Shown piece by piece: positions 30,957 through 39,247 of a stretch of DNA of 56,094 nt. Made by a program: the position numbers and the translations under genes. The stretch spans positions 1 to 56,094 of the forward strand of contig JACFNV010000005.1 of the NCBI GenBank assembly GCA_019454675.1, read 5' to 3'. The notes under the pieces are model-generated. The model saw only the letters and a program-made list of their open reading frames with translations. It had not been told where the DNA came from and searched no databases. The stretch is from Gammaproteobacteria bacterium (GTDB lineage: Bacteria > Pseudomonadota > Gammaproteobacteria > Steroidobacterales > GCA-2729495). Position 1 is the stretch's first letter; the number at the start of each line of letters is the position of its first letter.

Positions 30957-32099
30957 TCAGCCACGGCCGATGTCGGCCAGGGCGTTGAGCAGCGCATGCA
31001 CGTGTTCGCGCTGCAGGATCAGTGGCGGCAGCAGCCGCACCACCTGCGGGTCGGCGCTGGTGCCGACGAGGATGTTGCGCTCGAGCAGCGCGCCGAGCAC
31101 CTGCCTGGCCGGCCTGTCGCAGCGCAGGCCGAGCAGGAAGCCGCGTCCCTCGATGGCCCGCACCGGGCCGAGCGGCATGGCCGCGGCGATCTCGGCGGAC
31201 AGCTCGCGCACGTTGTCCATGAGCCGGTCGCGCTCGATGACCTCGATGACGGTGGAGACCAGCACGCTGGCCAGCGGCCCGCCGCCGAAGGTGGTGCCGA
31301 AGTCGCCGTGCTGCAGCTTGTCGGCAAGGGCCTGGGTCATCAGCAGCGCGCTGCAGGGGAAACCCGCCGCCATCGACTTGGCCACGCTCAGCATGTCCGG
31401 GTTGACGCCCGATTCCTCGATGGCGAAGGCGGTGCCGCAGCGGCCCATGCCGCTCTGGATCTCGTCGGCGATGAACAGCGCGCCATGCCGCCGGCAGGCA
31501 GCGGCGATGGCACGCAGAAAGCCTGCATCCAGCGCGTGGGCGCCGGCCAGGCCCTGCACCGGCTCGACGATCACCGCGGCCACGCCGTCGTCGACCAGCC
31601 GCTCGGCGGCCGCGGCGTCGTCGCGGGGGATGAAGCCGATGTCGAAGGGCGTGCGCGGGAAGCCGTACCACTTGTCGCGGCTCGACCAGGTCACCGCGCC
31701 GGCGGCGGCGGTGCGCCCGTGGAAGCCATGCTCGATGGCGAGGATGCGGCTGCGCCCGGTGATCCGGCAGGCCAGCCGCAGCGCATTTTCATTGGCCTCG
31801 GCGCCGCTGTTGACGAAGAACACCCGCTCGAGCCCTGCGGGCGCGAAACCGGCCAGCCGCCGGGCTGCTTCCTCGCGGATGTCGAGCGCAACGGCATTGC
31901 TCTGGAAGAACAGTTTGCGGGCCTGGGCATCCAGCGCGCGCACGATATCCGGGTGCCCGTAGCCGAGGCCGGCCACCGCGTGGCCACCGTAGAAATCGAT
32001 GATGCGGCGATCACCCGCCATGAGGTACACGCCCTCGCCCGCCTCGGGCTTGAACGGCAGGTAGGAGTAGACGTCGAGCAGGTGACTGGTGGTGTTCAT
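30957..32099 (-). CDS. argD: Acylornithine aminotransferase
   Basis: A 380-residue class III PLP aminotransferase making N-acylornithine from the semialdehyde. The PLP lysine is K241 (LSVAKSMAAGFP) and D212 in DEIQSG contacts the ring. DFYGGHAVAGLGYGHP replaces the usual D-x-x-x-G-I-A-V-x-x-L-G-H and matches Bacteroidota ArgD enzymes of the succinylated pathway, as do FGTTFGGGPLA and VVRLLPPLIL. The start at 32099 overlaps the argC stop by 4 bases (ATGA). Confidence 0.94.
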   Translation of the reverse strand: MNTTSHLLDVYSYLPFKPEAGEGVYLMAGDRRIIDFYGGHAVAGLGYGHPDIVRALDAQARKLFFQSNAVALDIREEAARRLAGFAPAGLERVFFVNSGAEANENALRLACRITGRSRILAIEHGFHGRTAAAGAVTWSSRDKWYGFPRTPFDIGFIPRDDAAAAERLVDDGVAAVIVEPVQGLAGAHALDAGFLRAIAAACRRHGALFIADEIQSGMGRCGTAFAIEESGVNPDMLSVAKSMAAGFPCSALLMTQALADKLQHGDFGTTFGGGPLASVLVSTVIEVIERDRLMDNVRELSAEIAAAMPLGPVRAIEGRGFLLGLRCDRPARQVLGALLERNILVGTSADPQVVRLLPPLILQREHVHALLNALADIGRG

Positions 32100-33175
32100 G
32101 CCCATGCCATCCCCGGGGCGTCGAGACCCATCGATTCGGGCAGGCCAAGCTTGCGGTTGGCCCACTGCAGCGCGCCGCCGGCGGCACCCTTCACCAGGTT
32201 GTCTTCCACCACCACCACCGCGACGCTGCCGGCGTTGACGCCGAGGCCGATGTGGCAGTGGTTGCTGCCGACGATGTCCTTGAGCCGCGGCATGCCATCC
32301 ACCACGGTGACGAACTCGGCACCGGCGTAGAAGTCCTGCAGCTGCTGGCGCAGGGTGTCGGCGCTGCCGGCACCCTTGAGCCGCGCCTGCATCACCAGAT
32401 GGATGCCGCGTGCGAAGGGGCCGGACTGCGGCACGAAGTGCAGCCGCGGCCGCCGGCCGCTGGCCTGTTCGCACAGCCCGATGACCTCGGGGCCGTGGCG
32501 GTGCACCAGCGGCTGGTAGGCGAAGACATTGGATTGCCGCTCGGGATGGTGCGTGGTGGGCGTGGGGGTGCGCCCCGCCCCGGTGCTGCCGGTGATGCCG
32601 ACGGCAAACAGGTCATCCTCGGCGATGCCGAGCTTGAGCAGCGGCACGGCGGCCAGCAGCATGCCGGTGGCAAAGCAGCCGGGATGGCCGATGTGCGGCC
32701 GGTCGGTGGCGGCCAGGTGTTCGGGCAGGGCGCTGGCGAACTGGTCGAGCAGCTCGGGCGCGCCGTGCGGCTGCCGGTAGACGGCCTCGTAGTCCGTGGC
32801 CCTGGCAAAGCGGAAGTCCGCCGACATGTCCACCGCGGTGAGCTGGGTGCCCCGCTCGCCGGCCTTGCCGATGAAGCCGGCGATCAGCGCGGCGCTGGCG
32901 CCGTGCGGGGCCGCCGACAGCAGCAGCATGCGGCCGGGGCTCAGGCGCTCGAGCGCCTCGTCGCGGCTGGCGAAGGCAAGGTGGCCCGCCATGCCGCGCA
33001 GGTGCGGGAAGATGCCGGCGACAGGCTGGCCGGCATGGCTCTCGGACATGATAGCGGCCAGCTCGAGGCCGGGGTGGCCCAGCACCAGCCGCAGCACCTC
33101 GCCGGCGACATAGCCGCTGCCGCCGAGGATCAGCGTCGGGATGCGGGAGGTTCCTGCCGCCATCGGCGTGCTCAT
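32096..33175 (-). CDS. argC: N-acyl-gamma-glutamyl-phosphate reductase
   Basis: A 359-residue NADPH-dependent reductase giving N-acylglutamate semialdehyde. The Rossmann loop GGSGYVAGE is at 18-26, the catalytic cysteine is C167 in GHPGCFATG, and TGSTGAGRTPTPTTHHPE is the conserved substrate loop. It overlaps both neighbours by ATGA, with the P-loop protein upstream and argD downstream, so translation is coupled through the operon. Confidence 0.95.
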   Translation of the reverse strand: MSTPMAAGTSRIPTLILGGSGYVAGEVLRLVLGHPGLELAAIMSESHAGQPVAGIFPHLRGMAGHLAFASRDEALERLSPGRMLLLSAAPHGASAALIAGFIGKAGERGTQLTAVDMSADFRFARATDYEAVYRQPHGAPELLDQFASALPEHLAATDRPHIGHPGCFATGMLLAAVPLLKLGIAEDDLFAVGITGSTGAGRTPTPTTHHPERQSNVFAYQPLVHRHGPEVIGLCEQASGRRPRLHFVPQSGPFARGIHLVMQARLKGAGSADTLRQQLQDFYAGAEFVTVVDGMPRLKDIVGSNHCHIGLGVNAGSVAVVVVEDNLVKGAAGGALQWANRKLGLPESMGLDAPGMAWA

Positions 33176-34230
33176 GCCGGCACCTCGAAGCCGATGCTCA
33201 TGGCCACCGCATCGCCGATGGTCGCCGAGTCGGTGATGGCGTTGATGGCGGCAACCCCGCAGCGCTGGGCGATGATGTCGCGCCCCACCTGGTTGTCGGT
33301 GGCGGGGCCGGTAACTACCTGCGGCTCGATGCCGAAGTCCTTGCGCAGCAGCTCGACGCCACCCCAGGCCGCCACCGGGTCGTTGGCTGACAGCACCACG
33401 CAGCTCAGCACGTTGCGGATGGCGGAATCGCGCAGGATGGCCTCGACGCCGTAGGCGCCGAGGATGCCGTCGCCCAGCTCGAAGACGATCACGTCGGGGC
33501 GCTCGGCCGCCAGCCGGGTGAGGAGGGTGCGCGTCACCGCCGGTCCGTTCTTCCCCGTGGTGCAGACCACGCCGAGGTCCGAGAACACCATGGTGTTGCG
33601 GGCACCGGCATCTTCCATGGCGAGGATGTCGCGACGCAGGGCCACGCCGGTGGACTTGAAGGCATCCACCACCAGCCCCGCGTGGCGCAGCCGGCTGATG
33701 ATGGCGCAGGCGGCCGCCGTCTTGCCGGCGTTCATGCAGGTGCCAGCCAGGGCCACCACGGGAACGCCCTGCACGTCCAGTGGCGCATCGGGGTCCAGTG
33801 CCTCGGCACCGGCGCGTGCCGGCACGCCGATGCGTTCGCCGAGATAGGGGAAATCGAGCACGACGCCCAGCACGCGGGCCTCGAAGGGCGGCCCCAGGCT
33901 GGGGTTGATCGAGTCGCAGACGCCGATGACGCCGCCCATGTTGAGCATCTGCAGCACGTCGCCCACCGCCACCTTCTCGGGCAGGTGTCCCGCGTAGCCG
34001 AACAGCGCGTTGCGGTGGCCGAGCGCACCGACGACGATGTCGCCGCGCTTGACCTGCGCCTGGCGGCCGCTGGTCAGCTCGAGCTTGTTGTAGGTGCCCT
34101 TGTTGTTGAGGATCTCCACGGCGATCAGCACGCCTTCCTCGCAGGGGATCTCGCTGCCCAGGCGCACCTCGCGCGAGAGCTTGGCGTACTGCGCGACCGA
34201 GCTGATCTTGTCGGCGATGATCGTCTTCAT
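33172..34230 (-). CDS. P-loop protein of unknown function in the arginine operon (DUF1611-like)
   Basis: A 352-residue two-domain protein. Residues 1-125 are beta-rich (KRGDIVVGALGHRNALFGYAG; GVIGVCDSINPSLGPPFEA). Residues 155-352 form a P-loop NTPase domain with Walker A GTCMNAGKT (163-171) and a probable Walker B VIVFELGDGI. The overall plan resembles DUF1611 proteins, a family that, as I recall, includes a D-glutamate N-acetyltransferase. Its start shares one base with the argG stop (TGATG) and its stop overlaps the argC start, so it is a tightly coupled member of the operon. It could supply or regulate the missing N-acylglutamate step; this is a hypothesis. Confidence 0.85.
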   Translation of the reverse strand: MKTIIADKISSVAQYAKLSREVRLGSEIPCEEGVLIAVEILNNKGTYNKLELTSGRQAQVKRGDIVVGALGHRNALFGYAGHLPEKVAVGDVLQMLNMGGVIGVCDSINPSLGPPFEARVLGVVLDFPYLGERIGVPARAGAEALDPDAPLDVQGVPVVALAGTCMNAGKTAAACAIISRLRHAGLVVDAFKSTGVALRRDILAMEDAGARNTMVFSDLGVVCTTGKNGPAVTRTLLTRLAAERPDVIVFELGDGILGAYGVEAILRDSAIRNVLSCVVLSANDPVAAWGGVELLRKDFGIEPQVVTGPATDNQVGRDIIAQRCGVAAINAITDSATIGDAVAMSIGFEVPA

Positions 34231-35447
34231 CAACGTGCTCCGGCGGCGCGGGTCTGCAGGATGCCCGGCAGCGAGAGGATGCGCGAGTAGCCCAGCGCGT
34301 CGGCCGGGGTCCATTCGCCGGCCTGCTCGCCGTAGACGCCACGGGTGGCGGCCATCAGCGAATGCGGCGAGTCCACGCCCTCGATGAACAGGCTGCCCGG
34401 GCGCAGGACGAAGCGTACCTCGCCGCTGACCCGCTGCTGCGAGGAGGCCAGCAGGGCCTCGATGTCGCGGCACACCGGGTCGAGCTGCTTGCCTTCGTGG
34501 ATGAAGTCGCCGTACTGGCTGGCGACCTGGTCCTTGATGCGCTGCTGCAGGCCGGAGAGCACCAGCTTCTCGAGCTCGCGGTGGGCCACCAGCAGCACCT
34601 CGGCCGCCGGTGCTTCGAAGGCCACGCGGCCCTTGGTGCCAAGCACGGTGTCGCCGACGTGGATGCCGCGGCCGATGCCGTAGGGACCGGCCAGCGCTTC
34701 GAGTGCCTCGATCAGCTCCACCGGCCCCATGGCCTTGCCGTCGAGCGCGGTGGGTACGCCCTGGGTGAATGCCAGCGCGTGCCGGCTGGCGGGCAGGTTC
34801 TTCGCGAAGGCGTTGGGCGACAGCACCCAGGCATCCTCGGGGATCGAGCCCTTCGAATCGAGCGTTTCGCGCCCGCCGATGGTCACGCCCCACAGGCCGC
34901 GGTTGATCGAATAGGCGGAGCCGCGGGCGGGCACCGGCAGGCCGTGCTCCTCGAGGTACTTCAGCTGTTCGCTGCGGATGAAGGCCTGGTCGCGCACCGG
35001 CGCCAGCACCTCGAGACCGGGGCTGATGGTGCGCAGTGCCACCTCGAAGCGCACCTGGTCGTTGCCCGCGGCGGTGCAGCCGTGGGCGACTGTCGAGCTG
35101 CCACGCTCCCTGGCGAGCTCGGCCAGCAGCGTGGCCTGGATGCCGCGCTCGGCGCCGACGCACAGCGGGTACAGGTGGCCGCGGCGGACATTGCCGAAGA
35201 TCAGGTACTTGAGCACGCGGTCGAAGAAGACCTGGCGCGCCTCGACCAGCAGGTGTTCCTGCGCGCCCAGCGCCCTGGCGCGGGCCTCGAGGTTGCGGGC
35301 CGCCGCCGCATCGATGCCACCGGTGTCGATGGTGACCGTCACCACCGGGCGGCCATAGTGTTCCTTCATCCACGGCACGCAGAAGGAAGTGTCCAGCCCG
35401 CCGGAAAAGCCGAGGATGATGGGAGAGGTATCGGCCTGGGTCGTCAT
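34230..35447 (-). CDS. argG: Argininosuccinate synthase
   Basis: A 405-residue ATP-dependent ligase joining citrulline and aspartate. The PP-loop is FSGGLDTSFC near residue 14; citrulline/aspartate-binding motifs are HGCTAAGNDQVRFE and SINRGLWGVTIGGRETL. The last two strongly resemble Bacteroidota ArgG rather than E. coli ArgG. It lies 41 bases after argR and overlaps the next gene by one base. Confidence 0.95.
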   Translation of the reverse strand: MTTQADTSPIILGFSGGLDTSFCVPWMKEHYGRPVVTVTIDTGGIDAAAARNLEARARALGAQEHLLVEARQVFFDRVLKYLIFGNVRRGHLYPLCVGAERGIQATLLAELARERGSSTVAHGCTAAGNDQVRFEVALRTISPGLEVLAPVRDQAFIRSEQLKYLEEHGLPVPARGSAYSINRGLWGVTIGGRETLDSKGSIPEDAWVLSPNAFAKNLPASRHALAFTQGVPTALDGKAMGPVELIEALEALAGPYGIGRGIHVGDTVLGTKGRVAFEAPAAEVLLVAHRELEKLVLSGLQQRIKDQVASQYGDFIHEGKQLDPVCRDIEALLASSQQRVSGEVRFVLRPGSLFIEGVDSPHSLMAATRGVYGEQAGEWTPADALGYSRILSLPGILQTRAAGAR

Positions 35448-35488
35448 GGGATCGGGTTCCTGATCGGTCAAGTTGAAACGGAAATGCT

Positions 35489-35947
35489 TCAGCCGTTGTT
35501 CAGCAGGGCACGCAGCCGCACCAGCAGCCGGCGCTGCTCCGCGCCGCCACGGGTGGCGACGAAGATCGTGTCGTCGCCGGAGACCGTGCCGACGATCTCC
35601 CGCCAGCCGCTGCGGTCGAGGTACAGCGCCACGCGTTGCGCCGCACCCTCCATGGTCTTCACCACCGTGAGGTTGCCGCCCGCCGTGCGCACCTCGCACA
35701 ACAGGTTGGCCACCGTCGCGGCGTCGCGGTCGGCCTGCAGGTCCGGCTGCGCGAGCTGCTGGTAGCCGCTGTCGAGCTTGGTGATGCCCAGCTGCTGCAG
35801 GTCGCGGCTCACGCTCGACTGCGTCACGCGGATGCCACGCTCCTTCAGCAGGCGCACCAGCTCCGACTGTCGTGCCACCCGACGGTTGCGCAGGATGTCC
35901 AGGATCGCCTTCCTGCGCTCCTGCATGGAATCGGTGGCCTGGGGCAT
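35489..35947 (-). CDS. argR: Arginine repressor ArgR
   Basis: A 152-residue arginine-responsive repressor. The N-terminal winged HTH contains TQSSVSRDLQQLGITK, and the C-terminal hexamerisation/arginine-binding domain ends with GTVSGDDTIFVATRG. It heads the arginine operon and is probably autoregulated through repeats just upstream. No ribosome-binding site precedes the ATG at 35947; a second in-frame ATG (35926) is possible. Confidence 0.95.
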   Translation of the reverse strand: MPQATDSMQERRKAILDILRNRRVARQSELVRLLKERGIRVTQSSVSRDLQQLGITKLDSGYQQLAQPDLQADRDAATVANLLCEVRTAGGNLTVVKTMEGAAQRVALYLDRSGWREIVGTVSGDDTIFVATRGGAEQRRLLVRLRALLNNG

Positions 35948-35950
35948 GTC

Positions 35951-35993
35951 ATGCGCATAAGAAATACGGGATGCGCATAATATGCATATTCAT
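35951..35993. promoter_or_regulatory. Candidate ArgR operator and argR promoter
   Basis: An AT-rich patch directly upstream of argR. ATGCGCATAA occurs twice exactly (35951-35960 and 35971-35980), 20 bp apart, and the second copy continues into TATGCATATTCAT, which resembles ARG-box half-sites (TGAAT/ATTCA). A minus-strand TATTAT (35982-35977) could be the -10, so a bound repressor would cover it. Confidence 0.6.
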
Positions 35994-36168
35994 CGAAAAG
36001 TCAATGCCCGTCGCCACGTTCCGCCGGGTGACGGTTTCCGCGGCTGCGGGGACGGCAATCCGGGGGAGGGTCGGCAGTGCAGCAGCACCCGCACGGGGAA
36101 ACGAGCGGTGCCAGTGCGGCGCCTGGCGCCGGGGCTTCCTGGCGGTGGATGGCGGCCGGCAGGCCGCG

Positions 36169-36711
36169 TCAGCTGAAGCAGGGGCCGTGCAGCCAGGCCA
36201 CCAGGGTAAAGCGGTTGCCGCGGGTGACCGGATTGACCTTGTGCAGCAGGTAGGAGGGGAAGATGGCGGTCGTACCCTGCTCGGGGCGCATCGGTTCGCC
36301 GCCATCCATGAACAGCAGTTCGCCGCCCTCGTATTCATCCGGCGGCGTGAGGAAGGTGACCGTGGTCAGCTTGCGCGAGGCGGTCGGCCCGCGGCCGAGG
36401 TCCATGTGCCAGTCGAAGAAGCCGTCCGGCTCGTATTCCAGCAGGTGTGCGGTCATCCGCTCATCGAGCTGGAAGCGGTAGCCATGGTCGTTTGCCTCGC
36501 GGGCCAGCACGCCAAGCCGGTGGAAGACCCAGCGGAATTCGTGGTTGCGCGGCAGGAGGCGCTCGCGGGTGCGGCGCAGCTCGCGGTCGATCCGGGCATC
36601 GGGGCCGTGGCTGTCGTAGATCTCGGCGGCTGCCGCCGGCAGCGGCACGTGGGACAGCCAGAGGCATTCGTCCGGCGTGAAGATGCCCGGCTTCAGGCCG
36701 ACCGCCGCCAT
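36169..36711 (-). CDS. 2OG-Fe(II) oxygenase (PKHD-like)
   Basis: A 180-residue dioxygenase with the double-stranded beta-helix core. Iron ligands are H102, D104 (WHMDLG) and H157 (SYLLHKV), and R167 (RGNRF) is the 2-oxoglutarate anchor. It belongs to the prolyl-4-hydroxylase alpha-subunit/PKHD group; the substrate is unknown. A GTG at 36741 would add 10 residues (ending SENPY) and cannot be excluded, since neither start has a good ribosome-binding site. Confidence 0.9.
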   Translation of the reverse strand: MAAVGLKPGIFTPDECLWLSHVPLPAAAAEIYDSHGPDARIDRELRRTRERLLPRNHEFRWVFHRLGVLAREANDHGYRFQLDERMTAHLLEYEPDGFFDWHMDLGRGPTASRKLTTVTFLTPPDEYEGGELLFMDGGEPMRPEQGTTAIFPSYLLHKVNPVTRGNRFTLVAWLHGPCFS

Positions 36712-36811
36712 GTAGGGGTTTTCGCTTGGATCATCCTGCACTGGAGCGGACCGGGCGGCAAAGGGGGCGGTAGTGTTGCGCCCGCCCCTGGCGAAACGCA
36801 AGAAGCCGCCA

Positions 36812-37567
36812 TTACTCCAGCGCGAAGTCCATGGTTGTCTCTCCCTGCAGGCCACCCTGCGCATCGAAGCGCCGCTCGATGAAGCTGCAGTTGCCGCCGG
36901 CATCCATGGTGATGAGCGTGCTGGCCCGCGTGCCGAACTCGTCGCCGACGATGAAGGGCAGGCGCCCCGCCATGCTGGTGTCGTCCCCGGCTGCGACGGG
37001 CAGCGGGTCGCGCTGCTCCAGCAGGGCGAGCAGCTGCCCGGCCGTGGGTGTCGCGGCTGCCAGCGCGTCCGCCAGCGCTTGTTCGAGGTGGCGCACCTTG
37101 GGCCACGGCTGTTGCCACGATGAATTGCTGACCACCGTCACGCCCGCACCCAGCGTCCAGCGCCCCGGCAGCCGGCTGGGCGGGCACACCAGGCCACGCA
37201 CCTGCACCCGCGTGCCCACCAGCAGGCGGAAGCCGGCATAGCGCGCTTCCTCCACCTGCACCGCGTCGAGGAAGCGCCCGCTCGGCTGCTGTCCGGCGAC
37301 GAAGCCGGCGACCAGCTGCCCGCGGCTGAGGTCCCTGCCGGGGCCGGGCCGGCGCCGCGGGTTGTTGGTGACCACCGCAAAGCGGCCGCTGCGGCTGACC
37401 GCCAGCCAGCTGCCACCCGCCACCAGATCGCGGCCACCGAGTACCTGCGGGTGGTCGGCCCACCAGGTGGCGGCCGCGGTGGGGCGCTGGTGCATCTCGT
37501 CGCGGTTGCCGAGGATGATCAGCGGGTAGCGCGGATGGGCGCGCCAGGCGACGGCAACCAGGCACAT
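36812..37567 (-). CDS. NRDE/TANGO2-family protein
   Basis: A 251-residue NRDE-family protein, the bacterial relatives of eukaryotic TANGO2. It starts MCLVAVAW with a potential N-terminal nucleophile C2 and carries GNRDE (about 20-24), RDLVAGGSW and VVTNNP. Eukaryotic homologues are tied to lipid and heme handling; bacterial function is unknown. It follows nudC by 4 bases and ends the FlhC-like/nudC/NRDE unit. Confidence 0.9.
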   Translation of the reverse strand: MCLVAVAWRAHPRYPLIILGNRDEMHQRPTAAATWWADHPQVLGGRDLVAGGSWLAVSRSGRFAVVTNNPRRRPGPGRDLSRGQLVAGFVAGQQPSGRFLDAVQVEEARYAGFRLLVGTRVQVRGLVCPPSRLPGRWTLGAGVTVVSNSSWQQPWPKVRHLEQALADALAAATPTAGQLLALLEQRDPLPVAAGDDTSMAGRLPFIVGDEFGTRASTLITMDAGGNCSFIERRFDAQGGLQGETTMDFALE

Positions 37568-37571
37568 GGCT

Positions 37572-38549
37572 TCAGGCCCGCCCCGGGCTGGCGCCGGCAG
37601 TCCACGGGGAGGCCACGTCCCGCAGCCGCCCGGCCGTCGCCGGGCCGGGGGCGGCATCGAACCAGGCCTCGATCAGCCGCCAGGCGATGGAGGCGGGGGG
37701 CGGCAGCAGCACCCGGCCCGTCGCGAGTTCCTGGCGGCTGAACCAGCGTGCCTCTGCCAGTTCGCCATCGTTGAGCAGGATGTCGCTGCTGGCCGCCGCC
37801 GCGTGGAAGCCGATCATGAGGGAGGCGGGGAAGGGCCAGGGTTGCGAGCCCATGTAGTGGCACTGCGCCAGGCGGATGTTGGTCTCCTCGGCCACCTCCC
37901 GGCGCACCGCGTCCTCGAGGGCTTCGCCCGGTTCGACGAAGCCGGCGATGGTGGAGAAGCGCCCGGCGGGCCAGCTGGCCTGGCGGCCCAGCAGGCAGCG
38001 CCCCGCATGGTGCACGAGGACGATGATGGCGGGGTCGAGCCTGGGAAAGCTGCGCTGGCCGCAGGCCTCCGCGCTGCAGCCGAGCACGAATCCCCCCTCG
38101 GTGGCGCGGGTCGGCGCGCCACAGGCCGTGCAGTGCCGGTGCTGGCGGTGCCAGTTCACCATGGCGCGGGCATAGGCGAGCAGGGCTGCATCCTGCTCCG
38201 GCACCAGGCCGAGCAGTTCGCGCAGGCCGCTGAAGTGGCCGGGAACGGGGGGCTCCTCCTGCGCCCCGATCCGTATCGCGAAGCGCGGTGCACCTGCCTC
38301 CAGGCCAAGGAAGATGGCCTCTTCCAGCGCCGGCAGCCGCTGGCCGAGTTCGTCGGCACTGAGGCGGGCGGCGCCGCCATCGCGGATCATGCATTGCGCC
38401 TCGCGCACCGGCAGGAAGCGGGCAGCGGGGTCGCGCCATGCCGCGGCGAGGCGTGCCGGGGCCTGGCGGATGTGGCTGGCATGGTCGATGGTGGCGTGGG
38501 CGGCAAATCCGGCGGCGGCGTGCATGGGCTCAGGGAGGCGTGCGGTCAT
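37572..38549 (-). CDS. nudC: NAD(H) pyrophosphatase / RNA deNADing enzyme NudC
   Basis: A 325-residue Nudix hydrolase that cleaves NADH and removes NAD caps from RNA 5' ends. The zinc ribbon is C140, C143, C158, C163; the Nudix box starts at G203 (GFVEPGEALEDAVRREVAEE); the NudC signature SQPWPFP is at 235-241. The start overlaps the FlhC-like gene by 20 bases, so the two are translated together. The N-terminal domain is typical; nothing appears missing. Confidence 0.95.
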   Translation of the reverse strand: MTARLPEPMHAAAGFAAHATIDHASHIRQAPARLAAAWRDPAARFLPVREAQCMIRDGGAARLSADELGQRLPALEEAIFLGLEAGAPRFAIRIGAQEEPPVPGHFSGLRELLGLVPEQDAALLAYARAMVNWHRQHRHCTACGAPTRATEGGFVLGCSAEACGQRSFPRLDPAIIVLVHHAGRCLLGRQASWPAGRFSTIAGFVEPGEALEDAVRREVAEETNIRLAQCHYMGSQPWPFPASLMIGFHAAAASSDILLNDGELAEARWFSRQELATGRVLLPPPASIAWRLIEAWFDAAPGPATAGRLRDVASPWTAGASPGRA

Positions 38550-39117
38550 GGGGCGGGGGATGGTGATCCTTCAGCTCGCAGAACGGGCAGCGCCGGTAGT
38601 CGAGCGCATAGGCGTCCTGGACATAGTGGCCACCGCAGCTGTCGCAAAGGGCGAAATACAGTTCGTGGCTGTCCACCAGCGCATGGTACAGATTCCAGGC
38701 CCACTCGAATGACAGCTGCGGGTCGGGATGCAGCCCGCGGTAGGCCTCGTAGGCCTGGCAAAGGCGCTGGCCGAGGTCGACCCGATCGGTGCCCGGGACG
38801 CGGTTCATGCGCCCGGCCTCGTCCAGCTGGCCGGCCTTGCAGAGCAGGAACAGCCCGGCAAGGACCGTGGCCTCGAGCTGGCGCGGTGCCGAGCTCATGA
38901 AATGCTGGATGCGCCGGGGTGACTTGCCGCGGTGGCGGCGAATGGCGGCAGCGCCCGAGACGGGCTTGAAATAGGTGCCGTAAATCTTGCGGATGCGGTC
39001 TTCGCTGAATCCCGTGCAGGCGCGGATGGTGCCGGTCCGCGCCTCGTGACGGATCATCCTCACGGCCAGATCGAACTTGTCCAGCTCGGCCGAATAGCGG
39101 TCGTCGGTGATGCGCAT
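38530..39117 (-). CDS. FlhC-like transcription regulator
   Basis: A 195-residue protein resembling the flagellar master regulator subunit FlhC. The N-terminal helix region (FDLAVRMIRHEARTGTI; EDRIRKIYGTYF) and the C-terminal zinc site (C158, C161, C177, C180 in CDSCGGHYVQDA and RRCPFC) match the family. It is divergent from an FlhD-like gene across an AT-rich intergenic region and co-directional with nudC, which it overlaps. No flagellar or chemotaxis gene is nearby, so its targets may not be motility genes. Confidence 0.85.
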   Translation of the reverse strand: MRITDDRYSAELDKFDLAVRMIRHEARTGTIRACTGFSEDRIRKIYGTYFKPVSGAAAIRRHRGKSPRRIQHFMSSAPRQLEATVLAGLFLLCKAGQLDEAGRMNRVPGTDRVDLGQRLCQAYEAYRGLHPDPQLSFEWAWNLYHALVDSHELYFALCDSCGGHYVQDAYALDYRRCPFCELKDHHPPPHDRTPP

Positions 39118-39175
39118 CGTGAATCCCCCCAGTCGGTACAGAAAGAGTTTTTGGCCTCCGGTATGGACGTTTTTG

Positions 39176-39217
39176 CCATATATGGGAAAAAAATCCCATA
39201 TACGGTAAATATATTAT
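39176..39217. promoter_or_regulatory. Inverted repeat and promoter between the FlhC- and FlhD-like genes
   Basis: TATATGGGA (39179-39187) and TCCCATATA (39194-39202) form a perfect 9-bp inverted repeat around AAAAAA; with one mismatch the arms extend to 39176-39205. A plus-strand TATTAT (39212-39217) is a plausible -10 for the FlhD-like gene. The 39175-39235 stretch is about three quarters A+T in a very GC-rich genome. It is probably an operator shared by the divergent pair. Confidence 0.6.
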
Positions 39218-39247
39218 TCTCTATGCACACAAACAGAGGGCGGTCAA

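Noticed and set aside
36750..36790. GC-rich imperfect hairpin between the NRDE and oxygenase genes
   Set aside because: The stem has a bulge and no U-tract; not distinguishable from background at this GC content.
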